The notes under the pieces were generated by a model. It did not search any database and was not told the origin of the DNA. It worked only from the letters and a program-made list of their open reading frames with translations. From Microcoleus sp036705565 (GTDB taxonomy: Bacteria > Cyanobacteriota > Cyanobacteriia > Cyanobacteriales > Microcoleaceae), in NCBI GenBank assembly GCA_036705565.1, contig JAUBUY010000002.1: a stretch of 64,000 nucleotides of DNA; one strand, written 5' to 3'. Of the stretch, positions 50,584 to 58,952 are shown piece after piece. How positions within the stretch are numbered: position 1 is the first letter of the stretch; each line of letters begins with the position of its first letter. A program made the position numbers and the translations under genes.

Positions 50584-51336
50584 ATGAAAAAATTTCCTAT
50601 TGTTGGCATCACAACATACAACCGCTGTCCAGCAGGCGAATATCGCTTAAATGGAACTTATATTGATGCAGTTCAGGCGGCTGGTGGCATTCCGATTTTA
50701 CTGCCTCCCAATCAATTAGATCCGGCTAGTATTTTGGATGCAGTAGATGGTTTGATTTTTTCCGGGGGCGGAGATATCAACCCAGAACTTTATGGCGGTT
50801 ATGTCGATCGCACAGTTTACTCGGTTAATGCAGAACGCGACAATTTTGAATTAAGCTTAGCAAAGCTAGCTTTGAAGGCTGACATACCTGTGTTGGGGAT
50901 TTGCCGGGGAATGCAAATGTTGAACGTAGCCAGCGGCGGCAGTTTGGTGATTCACGTACCGGATGCTTACGGAGACGAGGTTAATCACGGATCGGGAATT
51001 CCCCCGCGCGCGATCGAGCATACCATTGAAATTGAACCCAACAGTCGGCTAGCAAAAATTATGGGAAAAACTTCAACAACAGTTGTTTCCTGGCATCATC
51101 AAGCAGTGCGAAAGGTAACATCCGATTGGCGAATTGTAGCCGATGCACCTGACACTTTGGTAGAAGCAATGGAGCACTGCTATCACCCTTGGATGATAGC
51201 AATTCAATGGCACCCAGAAATGTCGCCAAACTGTTCGGTAAACTCTCGAATTTTTCAGGCTTTCGTAGAAGCAGCAGCTTCAAGATTTATGAATTCTACC
51301 AAGTCAGAATCCCAAGCAATTCCTACATTTTTGTAG
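50584..51336 (+). CDS. Gamma-glutamyl-gamma-aminobutyrate hydrolase family protein
   Basis: 250 residues of the class I glutamine amidotransferase-like fold (PuuD type). The nucleophile Cys is in VLGICRGMQMLN, and the catalytic His and Glu are in QWHPE. The FSGGGDINPELYGG segment matches the family. Relatives hydrolyse gamma-glutamyl-GABA in putrescine breakdown, but cyanobacterial substrates are unproven. No puu genes are nearby. It converges on the CPXCG gene. Confidence 0.9.
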   Translation: MKKFPIVGITTYNRCPAGEYRLNGTYIDAVQAAGGIPILLPPNQLDPASILDAVDGLIFSGGGDINPELYGGYVDRTVYSVNAERDNFELSLAKLALKADIPVLGICRGMQMLNVASGGSLVIHVPDAYGDEVNHGSGIPPRAIEHTIEIEPNSRLAKIMGKTSTTVVSWHHQAVRKVTSDWRIVADAPDTLVEAMEHCYHPWMIAIQWHPEMSPNCSVNSRIFQAFVEAAASRFMNSTKSESQAIPTFL

Positions 51337-51340
51337 TCAC

Positions 51341-51529
51341 TTATTCTTGATAGTCAGTATCTATTTCAATATCCAGGGTATCTTCATCTATTCTGACATA
51401 CAGAACATTCGGGCGACAGCAAACCTGACAATCTTCGATATAAGATTGCTCCATACCACCGCTGATATCAACAAAAGTTGTACTCGGTTCGCCGCAGAAA
51501 GCACAGTAATATTCAGCCGTTGTTTGCAT
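51341..51529 (-). CDS. CPXCG-motif cysteine-rich small protein
   Basis: 62 residues with two cysteine pairs, YCAFCGE and EDCQVCCRPN, likely to bind zinc, followed by an acidic tail (DEDTLDIEIDTDYQE). It matches the CPXCG family of small conserved proteins with unknown role. It overlaps the preceding SRPBCC gene by 17 bases, so the two may be co-translated. Confidence 0.85.
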   Translation of the reverse strand: MQTTAEYYCAFCGEPSTTFVDISGGMEQSYIEDCQVCCRPNVLYVRIDEDTLDIEIDTDYQE

Positions 51530-51995
51530 TTTTCTCGCACTCTCTTTTTGTGACTTCGTGGCGGTAGCGAAACATATCTGTTAACCGCATTTCCACCCAC
51601 CAACCTAACAGCAAATCGACAATCGGGCCGCCGGGAATCGAAAATGCGTTAGCGAAGCCCTCGAAGAGGATCGCATCTGTCAATCTAGTCTTGCCATTTT
51701 CTGCTGTAAACTCGTGTCGGTGAACCCAACGTGCCATTGGCCCCTCAGTTTGTTCATCAACAAACAACCGATATTGTTCGCACTCAGTGTGAGTCGCCAC
51801 CCATTTTACAGGAATCGGCCCCAATAACAGGCGAAATTCTGATACAGCACCCACATCGAGTCCCCCTTCGTGGCGAATGATTTTCACCGGTTGCCAAGGC
51901 GGAGTCAAAAGTTGCAGAATGTCGGGCCTTTCGTGAAAGTTCCAGACTGTTTCAACAGTTGCATTAATTAGGGATGAATATCGAAAATTAGGCAT
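51513..51995 (-). CDS. SRPBCC (START-like) family protein
   Basis: 160 residues with the START/Bet v1-like helix-grip fold pattern: NFRYSSLINATVETVWNFHERPD at the start, LTPPWQPVK, the GAVSEFRLLLGPIPVKW strands, and a long C-terminal helix containing MRLTDMFRYR. Cyanobacterial relatives are sometimes linked to cell-division inhibitor SulA-like NAD-epimerase proteins, but the ligand is unknown. It ends over the start of the CPXCG gene. Confidence 0.88.
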   Translation of the reverse strand: MPNFRYSSLINATVETVWNFHERPDILQLLTPPWQPVKIIRHEGGLDVGAVSEFRLLLGPIPVKWVATHTECEQYRLFVDEQTEGPMARWVHRHEFTAENGKTRLTDAILFEGFANAFSIPGGPIVDLLLGWWVEMRLTDMFRYRHEVTKRECEKNANNG

Positions 51996-52008
51996 TTTGT
52001 AGATTAAG

Positions 52009-52362
52009 TTAAACAGTTATTTGCGATCGCGTTTCAGCATTTGCAGTATTATCCTCTGTATCAGTACAAACAGCAACAGTTAGTCTCAATCCCAAAGCAT
52101 TCAGCCAAGTTCCCAGATTATAAATCGCATCACTTCCTTGCTGCGACAGCAATTCATCCAGTTTTTTTAAGTGCAATTCATATTGTTCAGGAGTCATTTT
52201 TGGTTGACCCAAAGCTTCTGCTACATCGCTGAGAGCTCGTTTTAGCAGTTCAGGTTCCGGCTCTTCCTCCTCTAATGTCGCCGTTATATAGGCGGCTGAC
52301 AATGCCGGGTTTTTTCTCAGAGATTCAATCAAAAACGGATGATAAGGTAGGCTTTTAGGCAT
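52009..52362 (-). CDS. HI1420-type addiction module antitoxin
   Basis: 117 residues, downstream of its probable toxin with only four bases between. The segment HPFLIESLRKNPALSAAYITATLEE (read from residue 8) is typical of HI1420/HigA-related antidotes. In the standard family a Cro/CI helix-turn-helix follows; here the C-terminal half (AIYNLGTWLNALGLRLTVAV) keeps its end but the DNA-binding helix is not obvious. The pair would be a type II toxin-antitoxin system. Confidence 0.78.
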   Translation of the reverse strand: MPKSLPYHPFLIESLRKNPALSAAYITATLEEEEPEPELLKRALSDVAEALGQPKMTPEQYELHLKKLDELLSQQGSDAIYNLGTWLNALGLRLTVAVCTDTEDNTANAETRSQITV

Positions 52363-52366
52363 TGTC

Positions 52367-52696
52367 TTAACTCCTATAATCTGTCCAGTATTCTTTAGCT
52401 TGGCGGATATCTCTGTCTTGAGTGCTTTTATCGCCTCCGCAGATGAGAATCACAATTGTTATTCCTATTTGTCCAAAATAGATGCGGTAGCCAGGCCCAT
52501 AATTGATTTTGAGTTCGCATACGCCTTCCCCCACGGATCGATAATCTCCTAAATTACCATCAGCAATTCGGTTAAGCCTAGATATAATCTTGGCTTGAGC
52601 ATTGATATCTCTCAGCGAATCAAACCACTGATCGAAAGGCACTTTGTTATCTGGCGTCGTATAACGCTGAATTTCTCTCGGTTGGACTTCGGGCAT
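52367..52696 (-). CDS. RelE/HigB-like (Gp49/HI1419) addiction module toxin
   Basis: 109 residues from the ATG at 52696 (a GTG seven codons upstream is in frame). The pattern FDQWFDSLRDINAQAKIISRLNRIADGNLGDYRSVG followed by GPGYRIYF and ILICGGDKSTQDRDIRQAKEYW is the mark of the phage-derived Gp49-like killer proteins (quoted here as family landmarks in separate parts). These are ribosome-dependent mRNA cutters. The antitoxin gene follows immediately. Confidence 0.85.
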   Translation of the reverse strand: MPEVQPREIQRYTTPDNKVPFDQWFDSLRDINAQAKIISRLNRIADGNLGDYRSVGEGVCELKINYGPGYRIYFGQIGITIVILICGGDKSTQDRDIRQAKEYWTDYRS

Positions 52697-52737
52697 AATT
52701 ATATTATAGTGCGTCACTCATCCCAGTATCCTGGCAA

Positions 52738-53151
52738 TTAATTATACTCAAGAAATGCCACAGGGGAAAGATGGAAAAACTTAGCTAACTTTTGAATTTG
52801 ACTCGCCGTCAGTTCCCGCTTTCCCTTCATCACCTCAGATACCCAAGACTCGGATTCAAAAATATCAACCAAATCTTTTTCTTGAATATTGTCTTCAACC
52901 ATCAATGCTTTCAGTAGTGCGATACCTTTCAAAACTGGCATTGGCTCATGTTTTTGTTCGTAATCATAAACAAGAGTACCCAACACGTTTAAGTAATCCC
53001 GATCGTCCTGCGTGAGATTTCTCCGACTCACAATAGAATCAATCCGATTTTGTGTAGCGATTAACTCAGCTTCACAAGTAATGGGACGCGGTGGAAAAGT
53101 TGTGATTATCTCAATATAGTAGCTACTAGGAGTTTTTAAACCAGTCGTCAT
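52738..53151 (-). CDS. higA: HigA-type antitoxin
   Basis: 137 residues from the ATG at 53151; a Met ten codons earlier is possible. The C-terminal half is an XRE helix-turn-helix with DLVDIFESESWVSEVMKGKR and LTASQIQKLAKFFHLSP, as in HigA proteins that pair with HigB. The N-terminal part has ITCEAELIATQNRIDSIV, the dimerisation and toxin-binding side. It overlaps the toxin gene by 26 bases, and the toxin is encoded first, which is the HigBA order. Confidence 0.87.
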   Translation of the reverse strand: MTTGLKTPSSYYIEIITTFPPRPITCEAELIATQNRIDSIVSRRNLTQDDRDYLNVLGTLVYDYEQKHEPMPVLKGIALLKALMVEDNIQEKDLVDIFESESWVSEVMKGKRELTASQIQKLAKFFHLSPVAFLEYN

Positions 53152-53434
53152 TTTTCCAGTTCTCCTTATTATATTCTGCATGAGTTAAAACACAGCGGAC
53201 AAACACTATCTGGTATTCATAATCGATAAAAGCAATTAACCGATAGTTATTGCCACCAATATTAAATACCGTAAAGCTACCTACTAAGTCAGCCGAAGGA
53301 AATACTTTACGAATATCTACTAAACTTTGCCATTCAGCATCACAGCTACGCTGATACCATAGCAACAGACTTGTTTCAGCATTGGGGTGTGTTTCCCAAA
53401 ATTCTTTTAGTCGTTTTCGGCTAATGACACGCAT
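53126..53434 (-). CDS. higB: HigB-type toxin
   Basis: 102 residues of the HigB_toxin family: an N-terminal VISRKRLKEFWETHPNAE, WYQRSCDAEWQSL, the NIGGNNYRLIAFIDY strands and the FVRCVLTHAEYNK ending. These proteins cut mRNA on the ribosome. The toxin precedes and overlaps its antitoxin higA. A second toxin-antitoxin pair is directly downstream. Confidence 0.9.
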   Translation of the reverse strand: MRVISRKRLKEFWETHPNAETSLLLWYQRSCDAEWQSLVDIRKVFPSADLVGSFTVFNIGGNNYRLIAFIDYEYQIVFVRCVLTHAEYNKENWKNDDWFKNS

Positions 53435-53456
53435 GAGGCTATTATAATCTAATTTA

Positions 53457-55112
53457 CTAAACGCGACTTAGTGAATTCTCACATTCTTGATTTGGCTGTC
53501 GTGTTGTATGACTCATCGCCTCAGCCAAATGCTTCTTCAAAGTCGCCTCCGGTAGCGGTCCTTTTAAATGACTCCAAGGCAAAACCTGCTCCAATTCCCA
53601 CTCTTGAAAAACATAAAAATTCATCTCCGGCAACTGTCCCCGCAACTCCTTAAACGCCCGCCGATAACTGCCCAAAGTATCGCCGTAATGCCGCACTAAT
53701 TCCAACAGCCGAGACAACCGCCGATCGCCCTTTGACAACAACCCCTGAATCACCGACCAGTTATAGCTTTCAGGTCTAAATTCTAAACCCAACTTCCGCA
53801 ATTCTTTATCTAAAAACTTCAGCCTCTTCTCCGCATCTTTATTCACTCCAAACCACTGAAAAGGAGTGTGAGATTTCGGGACAAAAGTGCTGCATCCCAG
53901 AGTCAACCGCAAACCGGGAACAGCTTTTCTAATCGCCCGCATCATCGCCACCGTCTCCTCTAAATCCTCCATTTCTTCGCCGGGAATTCCCGCCATCCCG
54001 TAAAGTTTAATTCCCTTTAATCCGCCAGCCTTAGCATTGATAGCAGCTTGAATAATTTCGTCATTTGTGAGTTTTTTGTTAACGATTTTGCGGAGGCGAT
54101 CGCTCCCGCTTTCCACCGCAATCGTCACAGATTTGCTGTCTCTGTTTGTCAATATTTCGGCTAGCTTAACTGTCACAGTATTCGTCCTTACCGAAGAAAG
54201 ACTCAACCGCACGCCGTCGTATTTCGGATGATTCAAATGATCCAGCAACGCTTCAAATTCCGGGTGCTGAGTCACCGAAGCACCCAACAAACCCAAACGA
54301 TTAGTCACAGCTAAACCCCGATCGATCGCCGGAATTAACGAATCCTCCAAACTCGCAGTTCTAAACGGCAAAGTCAGATAACTTGCCAAACAAAAACGGC
54401 ACATTTCTGGACAACTACGAACCACTTCCACCATGTAAATATTTTCCCAAGCAGCTTTTTCTGTCACCACAGTGGAAGCAGATAAAGTATTGCCGCGGTA
54501 CGTCTGTTTTTCAACCATACTGGGAATTCCCGAATCGACAGGATGAATCGATTTAATCCCCTCAGCCGCATCCAGATAAGTTACTTCGTACAAACTGGGG
54601 ACGTAAACTCCCGGAACTTGGGCTAAATGCCGCAATTTAGTTTGTCTGTCGGCGCTACGGACTTCTTTATAAGCATCAATAAAATTGTCAATGAGATGTT
54701 CGCCATCTCCCAGCAAAATCACATCAAAAAAATCGGCAAAAGGTTCTGGATTCGCCGTGAAAACCGGGCCACCCCCGAAGACGATCGGATGATTATCAGT
54801 TCGTCGTGACGCCCAAATCGGAATTTCTAGAGATTCCAATAAATTTAGAATATTTACATAGTCTAGTTCCCAAGAAAGCGAAAATCCCAGTAATTCTGGA
54901 TTTCGGGGAAGTTGTTCGCTGATATCAGTAAATAAACGACTGACTTCAATATCCGATCGCACAGCCAAAGTGGCCCACACTATCTGATAGCCGAGACTGG
55001 TAATACCCACCGTGTACTCGTTGGGAAAAGCAAAAATAGTCGGGATAGCATCAGCATCGGGGGTTGCTGGGGCAAATAGTAAGCGTTCTTGGGCAAATGG
55101 ATTAGGATTCAT
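53457..55112 (-). CDS. B12-binding radical SAM protein (TIGR03960-like)
   Basis: 551 residues. The N-terminal part (about 1-180) is a cobalamin-binding-like domain with FAFPNEYTVGITSLGYQI and FGGGPVFTANPEPFADF. The radical SAM core has its cluster motif in CPEMCRFC (CxxxCxxC) near residue 240, with later IAVESGSDRLRKIVNKK and GIKLYGMAGIPGE segments. Relatives in this family are often longer, with a C-terminal DUF2344 tRNA-modification-like domain; here it ends after a region with HLKGPLPEATLKKHL. The function is unsettled. The first codon is preceded by a TAGATTT array. Confidence 0.85.
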   Translation of the reverse strand: MNPNPFAQERLLFAPATPDADAIPTIFAFPNEYTVGITSLGYQIVWATLAVRSDIEVSRLFTDISEQLPRNPELLGFSLSWELDYVNILNLLESLEIPIWASRRTDNHPIVFGGGPVFTANPEPFADFFDVILLGDGEHLIDNFIDAYKEVRSADRQTKLRHLAQVPGVYVPSLYEVTYLDAAEGIKSIHPVDSGIPSMVEKQTYRGNTLSASTVVTEKAAWENIYMVEVVRSCPEMCRFCLASYLTLPFRTASLEDSLIPAIDRGLAVTNRLGLLGASVTQHPEFEALLDHLNHPKYDGVRLSLSSVRTNTVTVKLAEILTNRDSKSVTIAVESGSDRLRKIVNKKLTNDEIIQAAINAKAGGLKGIKLYGMAGIPGEEMEDLEETVAMMRAIRKAVPGLRLTLGCSTFVPKSHTPFQWFGVNKDAEKRLKFLDKELRKLGLEFRPESYNWSVIQGLLSKGDRRLSRLLELVRHYGDTLGSYRRAFKELRGQLPEMNFYVFQEWELEQVLPWSHLKGPLPEATLKKHLAEAMSHTTRQPNQECENSLSRV

Positions 55113-55115
55113 CCG

Positions 55116-55146
55116 ATTTTAGATTTTAGATTTTAGATTTTAGATT
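55116..55146. repeat. TAGATTT heptamer array upstream of the radical SAM gene
   Basis: Four TAGATTT heptamers lie just upstream of the minus-strand start at 55112. The gap 55113-55685 also has a GGGGTGGGCGTCTCGCCCGCCC hairpin core near 55195 (first 20 bases GGGGTGGGCGTCTCGCCCGC), the family 1 element at 55453 and an AATCGAA array at 55637-55672. No gene is present. Confidence 0.8.
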
Positions 55147-55452
55147 AAGCTGTTGTGCATTTAAATAGAATGTCAAAAAACAATCTAATTCTTGTGGGGT
55201 GGGCGTCTCGCCCGCCCTGAATATGCAATTTAAATGCGTGACAGCTTAGGGAATTTATCCCACGGATAAATCCGGGAGTTTGTGACCAAATTGCTTTTGA
55301 TCGCGGGCAAGTTTAGCCTTAGCAATAAAAAATCTAATTATAGCTCATAAATGACTCTAACCTGAAGTTGACACCTGTACCTTCTGGTAACAGACAACTG
55401 ACAAATGACCGAAAACAATTGGTTGCGAGGCCGCCGGATTCATCAGCGGATA

Positions 55453-55579
55453 AGGAATGAGAATTAAATAACTTCCACTCTTGAAAGTGGGATGGGCGTC
55501 CCGCCCGTCATGAGTGGACGGGCGGGACGCCCATCCCACAAGAACAATTAAAATTGTAAGTTATTTAATTCGCGAGCCT
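55453..55579 (+). mobile_element. MITE-like element, family 1, copy D (long form)
   Basis: 127 bp, same length and orientation as copy C. It begins AGGAATGAGAATTAAATAAC and ends GTTATTTAATTCGCGAGCCT. The inner palindrome is GATGGGCGTCCCGCCCGTCA with GGACGGGCGGGACGCCCATC. It differs from copy C at only a few positions. Confidence 0.8.
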
Positions 55580-55685
55580 AAGCAAAAAAAGCTCGGCATC
55601 CCATAAACCTGAGAACGGTACAGCCCGTGGGTGGTTAATCGAAAATCGAAAATCGAAAATCGAAAATCGATTGACTTGTTGAAAG

Positions 55686-56198
55686 TTAGTCTGAAATAGA
55701 ATCGCGATCGTCCTGACTTTTCGGAGTCGGCGGTGCACTGTGAAAAGTTGCAATCAGCAAACAGATAATCCCAGCATTAATAAACACATCGGCTAGATTA
55801 AATACGGGGAACCGAATGATCCGAAAATCGATAAAATCTACAACATGGCCCGAAACAAATCGATCGATCCCATTCCCTAGTGCTCCCCCCAAAATCAAAC
55901 CGTAGCCAGCTTGTTCCCAGCGGTTAATTCGCGGCCCGAACCAAGCCAGCACCATCAATCCCACACTAACGGCCAAAGACAGCCACCGCAACCAAATCGC
56001 CCCGCCATTGCTGAACAGACTAAAAGCCGCACCGGTATTAACAACATAAGTGAAGTGAAACACTCCGGGTAACAGCGGCTGCGTCTGCGGAGGAACCGTC
56101 AATTCAAAATTTTGCACCACCCAAAACTTAGCCAGGTGGTCTAAAACTAAACTGATAACAGCAGCAACCCAGAACAAGGGATTTCTTTTAAAACGCAT
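55686..56198 (-). CDS. lspA: Lipoprotein signal peptidase (signal peptidase II)
   Basis: 170 residues with four membrane helices. The catalytic aspartates are in GNGIDRF and FNLADVFINAG, the family signature. It cuts the signal peptide of lipoproteins before the lipidated cysteine, for example PstS and Ycf48 encoded in this window. Next to bioY as in several cyanobacteria. Length is standard. Confidence 0.95.
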   Translation of the reverse strand: MRFKRNPLFWVAAVISLVLDHLAKFWVVQNFELTVPPQTQPLLPGVFHFTYVVNTGAAFSLFSNGGAIWLRWLSLAVSVGLMVLAWFGPRINRWEQAGYGLILGGALGNGIDRFVSGHVVDFIDFRIIRFPVFNLADVFINAGIICLLIATFHSAPPTPKSQDDRDSISD

Positions 56199-56396
56199 GA
56201 ATTAAGCAATAGAAAATGGGGCATCGGGCATGAGAGAATTTACTCCAATCTCACGTGTCATTATGAGCAGAATGCAGTGCAGGAAAGCAATCCCAGCCGC
56301 AGCGCGATGACTCTCTCGTTGGGCAATGTATAGTATAACCTTATTTGACACAACAACCAATCCCCGATTACCAATTCCCAATTCCCAATTACCCAA

Positions 56397-56975
56397 TCAA
56401 TAAAACATCAAGCGGCGCAAAGTAAATGACAACACTGCGATCGCACAAACTACCGCCAATTGTCCCGGCAGAGGATAAACCGAATATTTAAGAATCTCAT
56501 CGAATAAAGGTGTTTTTTTTGCTGGAGGCAGCCAGTAAGTAAAAATTAGATAAATTAAGCCGATCGCGTGAACTGTGAACAAACCGCACAAACAGCTAAA
56601 AGCCATAGATTCCAGCCGCGAAGCCACCTTAAAAGCCACCCAGCCGCACACCCAAGCACCAGGCACAAAACCCAGCAAATACCCAAAACTCGCTTCTTTG
56701 AGATAGCCGATGCCGCCGCCTTGAGAAAAAACTGGCCACAAAGTTAATCCTAATGCCAAATAGGCAATTTGCGAGAGAGCCGCAGCATTTTTTCCCCCCA
56801 TGCAGCCTACTAGCAAAACGGCTCCAATTTGATAGGTAACACCTAAAGAGTACGCCTGAAGTCCTCGATCGTCCCACAACCCAATCGGGATTGTGACAGA
56901 TGCAGGCAAAAAAGTGCCTCCTATCGTCAGGAGCAAACCAATAACAGCCCAGATTAATTCAATAGGAGCAGGCAT
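56397..56975 (-). CDS. bioY: Biotin transporter BioY
   Basis: 192 residues from the ATG at 56975; an earlier in-frame Met at 57032 adds only poor sequence. About six membrane helices and the BioY patterns VTYQIGAVLLVGCMGG, GGGIGYLKEASFGYLLGFVPGAW and the ending around VYPLPGQLAVVCAI (family landmarks). BioY is the substrate-binding membrane part of the biotin ECF transporter; no EcfA or EcfT gene is near. It lies 200 bases upstream of lspA, with repeat-like GGGCATCGGGCAT DNA between. Confidence 0.9.
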   Translation of the reverse strand: MPAPIELIWAVIGLLLTIGGTFLPASVTIPIGLWDDRGLQAYSLGVTYQIGAVLLVGCMGGKNAAALSQIAYLALGLTLWPVFSQGGGIGYLKEASFGYLLGFVPGAWVCGWVAFKVASRLESMAFSCLCGLFTVHAIGLIYLIFTYWLPPAKKTPLFDEILKYSVYPLPGQLAVVCAIAVLSFTLRRLMFY

Positions 56976-57376
56976 TATAGCAGAAGAAAGAAGGAAGACC
57001 GAAGTTGCAATCGACCGTTTATGTTTGTGCAATTAAGAACGTCCTCACCGTCAGGGCGGTTGCTATATCATCAAACAGCATTCCTCAGAATGTATTTGTC
57101 AGATGCAAGCTTCAATGCCCGCAGCTTTTAAATTCTTAATCCTAGCACTACTATCAAAATAACCACCATTGTATGGTTTTCTGGTTCTCAAGCTTCGATC
57201 TTGTGATAATTTAATGGAGAATTTTTCGCGATCCTCTTCGAGGGCTTCGCTAACGGGCGATCGACTGGTTTCCGTACAAATCTATCTTGCCTATATCTCA
57301 TGAAATCACAATTGTCAAGATCATCTCTTAATTAATAATATTAATTAATATTAAATTGCCATTAAATGTAAAGATT

Positions 57377-57395
57377 CTTAACCCAAGCTTTACTT
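57377..57395 (+). promoter_or_regulatory. Pho-box-like tandem site upstream of pstS
   Basis: CTTAACCC and CTTTACTT are separated by three bases (AAG), so the repeats recur every 11 bases. This fits the cyanobacterial Pho box, tandem YTTAAYYW-like octamers that bind the phosphate regulator. It lies 57 bases before the pstS ATG at 57452. The rest of the gap 56976-57451 is AT-rich (TTAATTAATA tracts near 57330-57355) with no gene; 57227-57256 contains an AGGGCTTCGCTAACGG-type repeat. Confidence 0.55.
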
Positions 57396-57451
57396 TTGCG
57401 CGCTATGCTGATGCGGGACACCCATATAACGATCGCAGCTTTTGTATACCT

Positions 57452-58627
57452 ATGCTTTTTCGTCTTAACTTGATTAATCCAAACCGTCTGACTACTGCAA
57501 TTTCCGCTATGGCGATCGCCCTCAGTGTAGCAGCTTGCAGCAGCCCCAGCACAAACACAAGCACCAGCCCCAGCCCCGGCGACACCGCAGCTAGCCCCGT
57601 TGCGGCCACAGGCACAGCAGCAAACACCAAACTCGCCCTAGCCTCAGACGTAGCCCTGACGGGTGCCGGCGCGTCATTCCCAGCACCCCTGTACCAGCGC
57701 TGGTTTCAAGATTTCAACACAGCCAATCCCAAATTACAGATCAATTATCAGTCAGTGGGCAGCGGTGCCGGAGTCGAACAGTTTACCAAAGGTACGGTAG
57801 ACTTTGGAGCCAGCGACACCGCCATGAGTGACGAGGAAATTGGGAAGGTGCCAGCGGACAAAGGCGTGCTCTTGCTGCCGATGTCGGCTGGCAGCATCGT
57901 GATCGCCTACAACCTGCCAGACGTACCCGAACTGAAGTTGCCAAGAGCCGTTTACACAGATATCTTCTTGGGGAACATCACCAAGTGGAACGACCCCAAA
58001 ATTGCAGCAGCTAACCCAGGCGCTAAACTGCCAGACCAAAATATCACAGTTGTACACCGTTCTGACGGCAGTGGTACGACAGACGTATTCACAAAACACC
58101 TCAGCGCCATCAGTCCAGAATGGAAAGAAAAAGTAGGGGAAGGCAAGACAGTAGAGTGGCCTTCTGCCGGTAAGATTGGTGGCAAGGGGAATGAAGGTGT
58201 GACAGCTTCTATTCAACAAACCGTTGGCGCTATAGGCTACATTGAGTACGGCTACGCCAAGAACAACAATATCAAGTTTGCTGCCCTGGAGAATAAAGCC
58301 GGCAATTTTGTAGTCTACAACGACGCAGCGGGGGCCAAAACCCTTGAAGCAGTGGTACTACCGGAGAATCTGCGGGCGTTCATTCCCGATCCGGAAGGGG
58401 CAGAGTCCTATCCTATTGTTAGCTACACTTGGATGCTCATCCCCAAAACAGTTGCTGACCCCAACAAAGCCAAAGCAATCGAGGCCATGATTGAATACGG
58501 CTTGAATGAAGGTCAAAAGGTCAGCCCTGAATTGGGCTACGTTCCTCTGCCCCAAAACGTTAAAGAAAAAGTAGCAGCGGCCGCCGACGGCATCAGCCCC
58601 GACTACAAAATTGAGGTGGCCAAATAG
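57452..58627 (+). CDS. pstS: Phosphate ABC transporter substrate-binding lipoprotein
   Basis: 391 residues from the ATG at 57452. The frame is open upstream, but the lipoprotein signal peptide MLFRLNLINP..ALSVAACSS begins here. A Ser/Thr/Pro-rich linker after the lipid Cys leads to the binding domain: LTGAGASFPAPLYQRWF, QINYQSVGSGAGVEQF, DFGASDTAMSD and HRSDGSGTTDVFTKHL, all phosphate-contacting motifs of PstS. First gene of pstSCAB, behind a Pho-box-like site. Confidence 0.96.
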   Translation: MLFRLNLINPNRLTTAISAMAIALSVAACSSPSTNTSTSPSPGDTAASPVAATGTAANTKLALASDVALTGAGASFPAPLYQRWFQDFNTANPKLQINYQSVGSGAGVEQFTKGTVDFGASDTAMSDEEIGKVPADKGVLLLPMSAGSIVIAYNLPDVPELKLPRAVYTDIFLGNITKWNDPKIAAANPGAKLPDQNITVVHRSDGSGTTDVFTKHLSAISPEWKEKVGEGKTVEWPSAGKIGGKGNEGVTASIQQTVGAIGYIEYGYAKNNNIKFAALENKAGNFVVYNDAAGAKTLEAVVLPENLRAFIPDPEGAESYPIVSYTWMLIPKTVADPNKAKAIEAMIEYGLNEGQKVSPELGYVPLPQNVKEKVAAAADGISPDYKIEVAK

Positions 58628-58702
58628 TAATTGTTGACTGTTGACTGTTGACTGTTGACTGTTGGAAAAAAGGGGAAAGAAAAAAGCAAGAGAGATATTT
58701 GT

Positions 58703-58763
58703 GTAGGGGCGGGTTCACCGACAATAATTGCCTAAAATCAATAATCCGATCGACCCGCCCCAC
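58703..58763. repeat. GGGGCGGGTTCACC palindromic repeat between pstS and pstC
   Basis: Starts GTAGGGGCGGGTTCACC and ends GACCCGCCCCACC. Before it, at 58631-58662, four GACTGTT heptamers follow the pstS stop, and near 58838-58860 another AAACCCGCCCCTC end occurs. The gap 58628-58952 is entirely such material and splits the pst operon, with no gene. Confidence 0.75.
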
Positions 58764-58952
58764 CCAACGGTAAATCGCCATTTACCTCTTTGAAAATACA
58801 ATGGTCAGGTTTTACCCGAAATAATTGTTGAAATGTCAGGGGATTAATAAACCCGCCCCTCTTTGATTTTATTTATGGTCTTTCTTTCTGCTTCTTTCTA
58901 GCTTTTTCCGAAACAGACTATTTTCCGCTACTATATATTTGGTTTTTTTTCT

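Noticed and set aside
55357..55539. Minus-strand 60-residue frame with DGRDAHPT
   Set aside because: It is the MITE-like palindrome translated; the DGRDAHPT string is a typical repeat artefact.
56202..56396. Minus-strand 64-residue frame starting MGNWELGIGNRG
   Set aside because: Translated short tandem repeat (CCAATTCCC type) between lspA and bioY.
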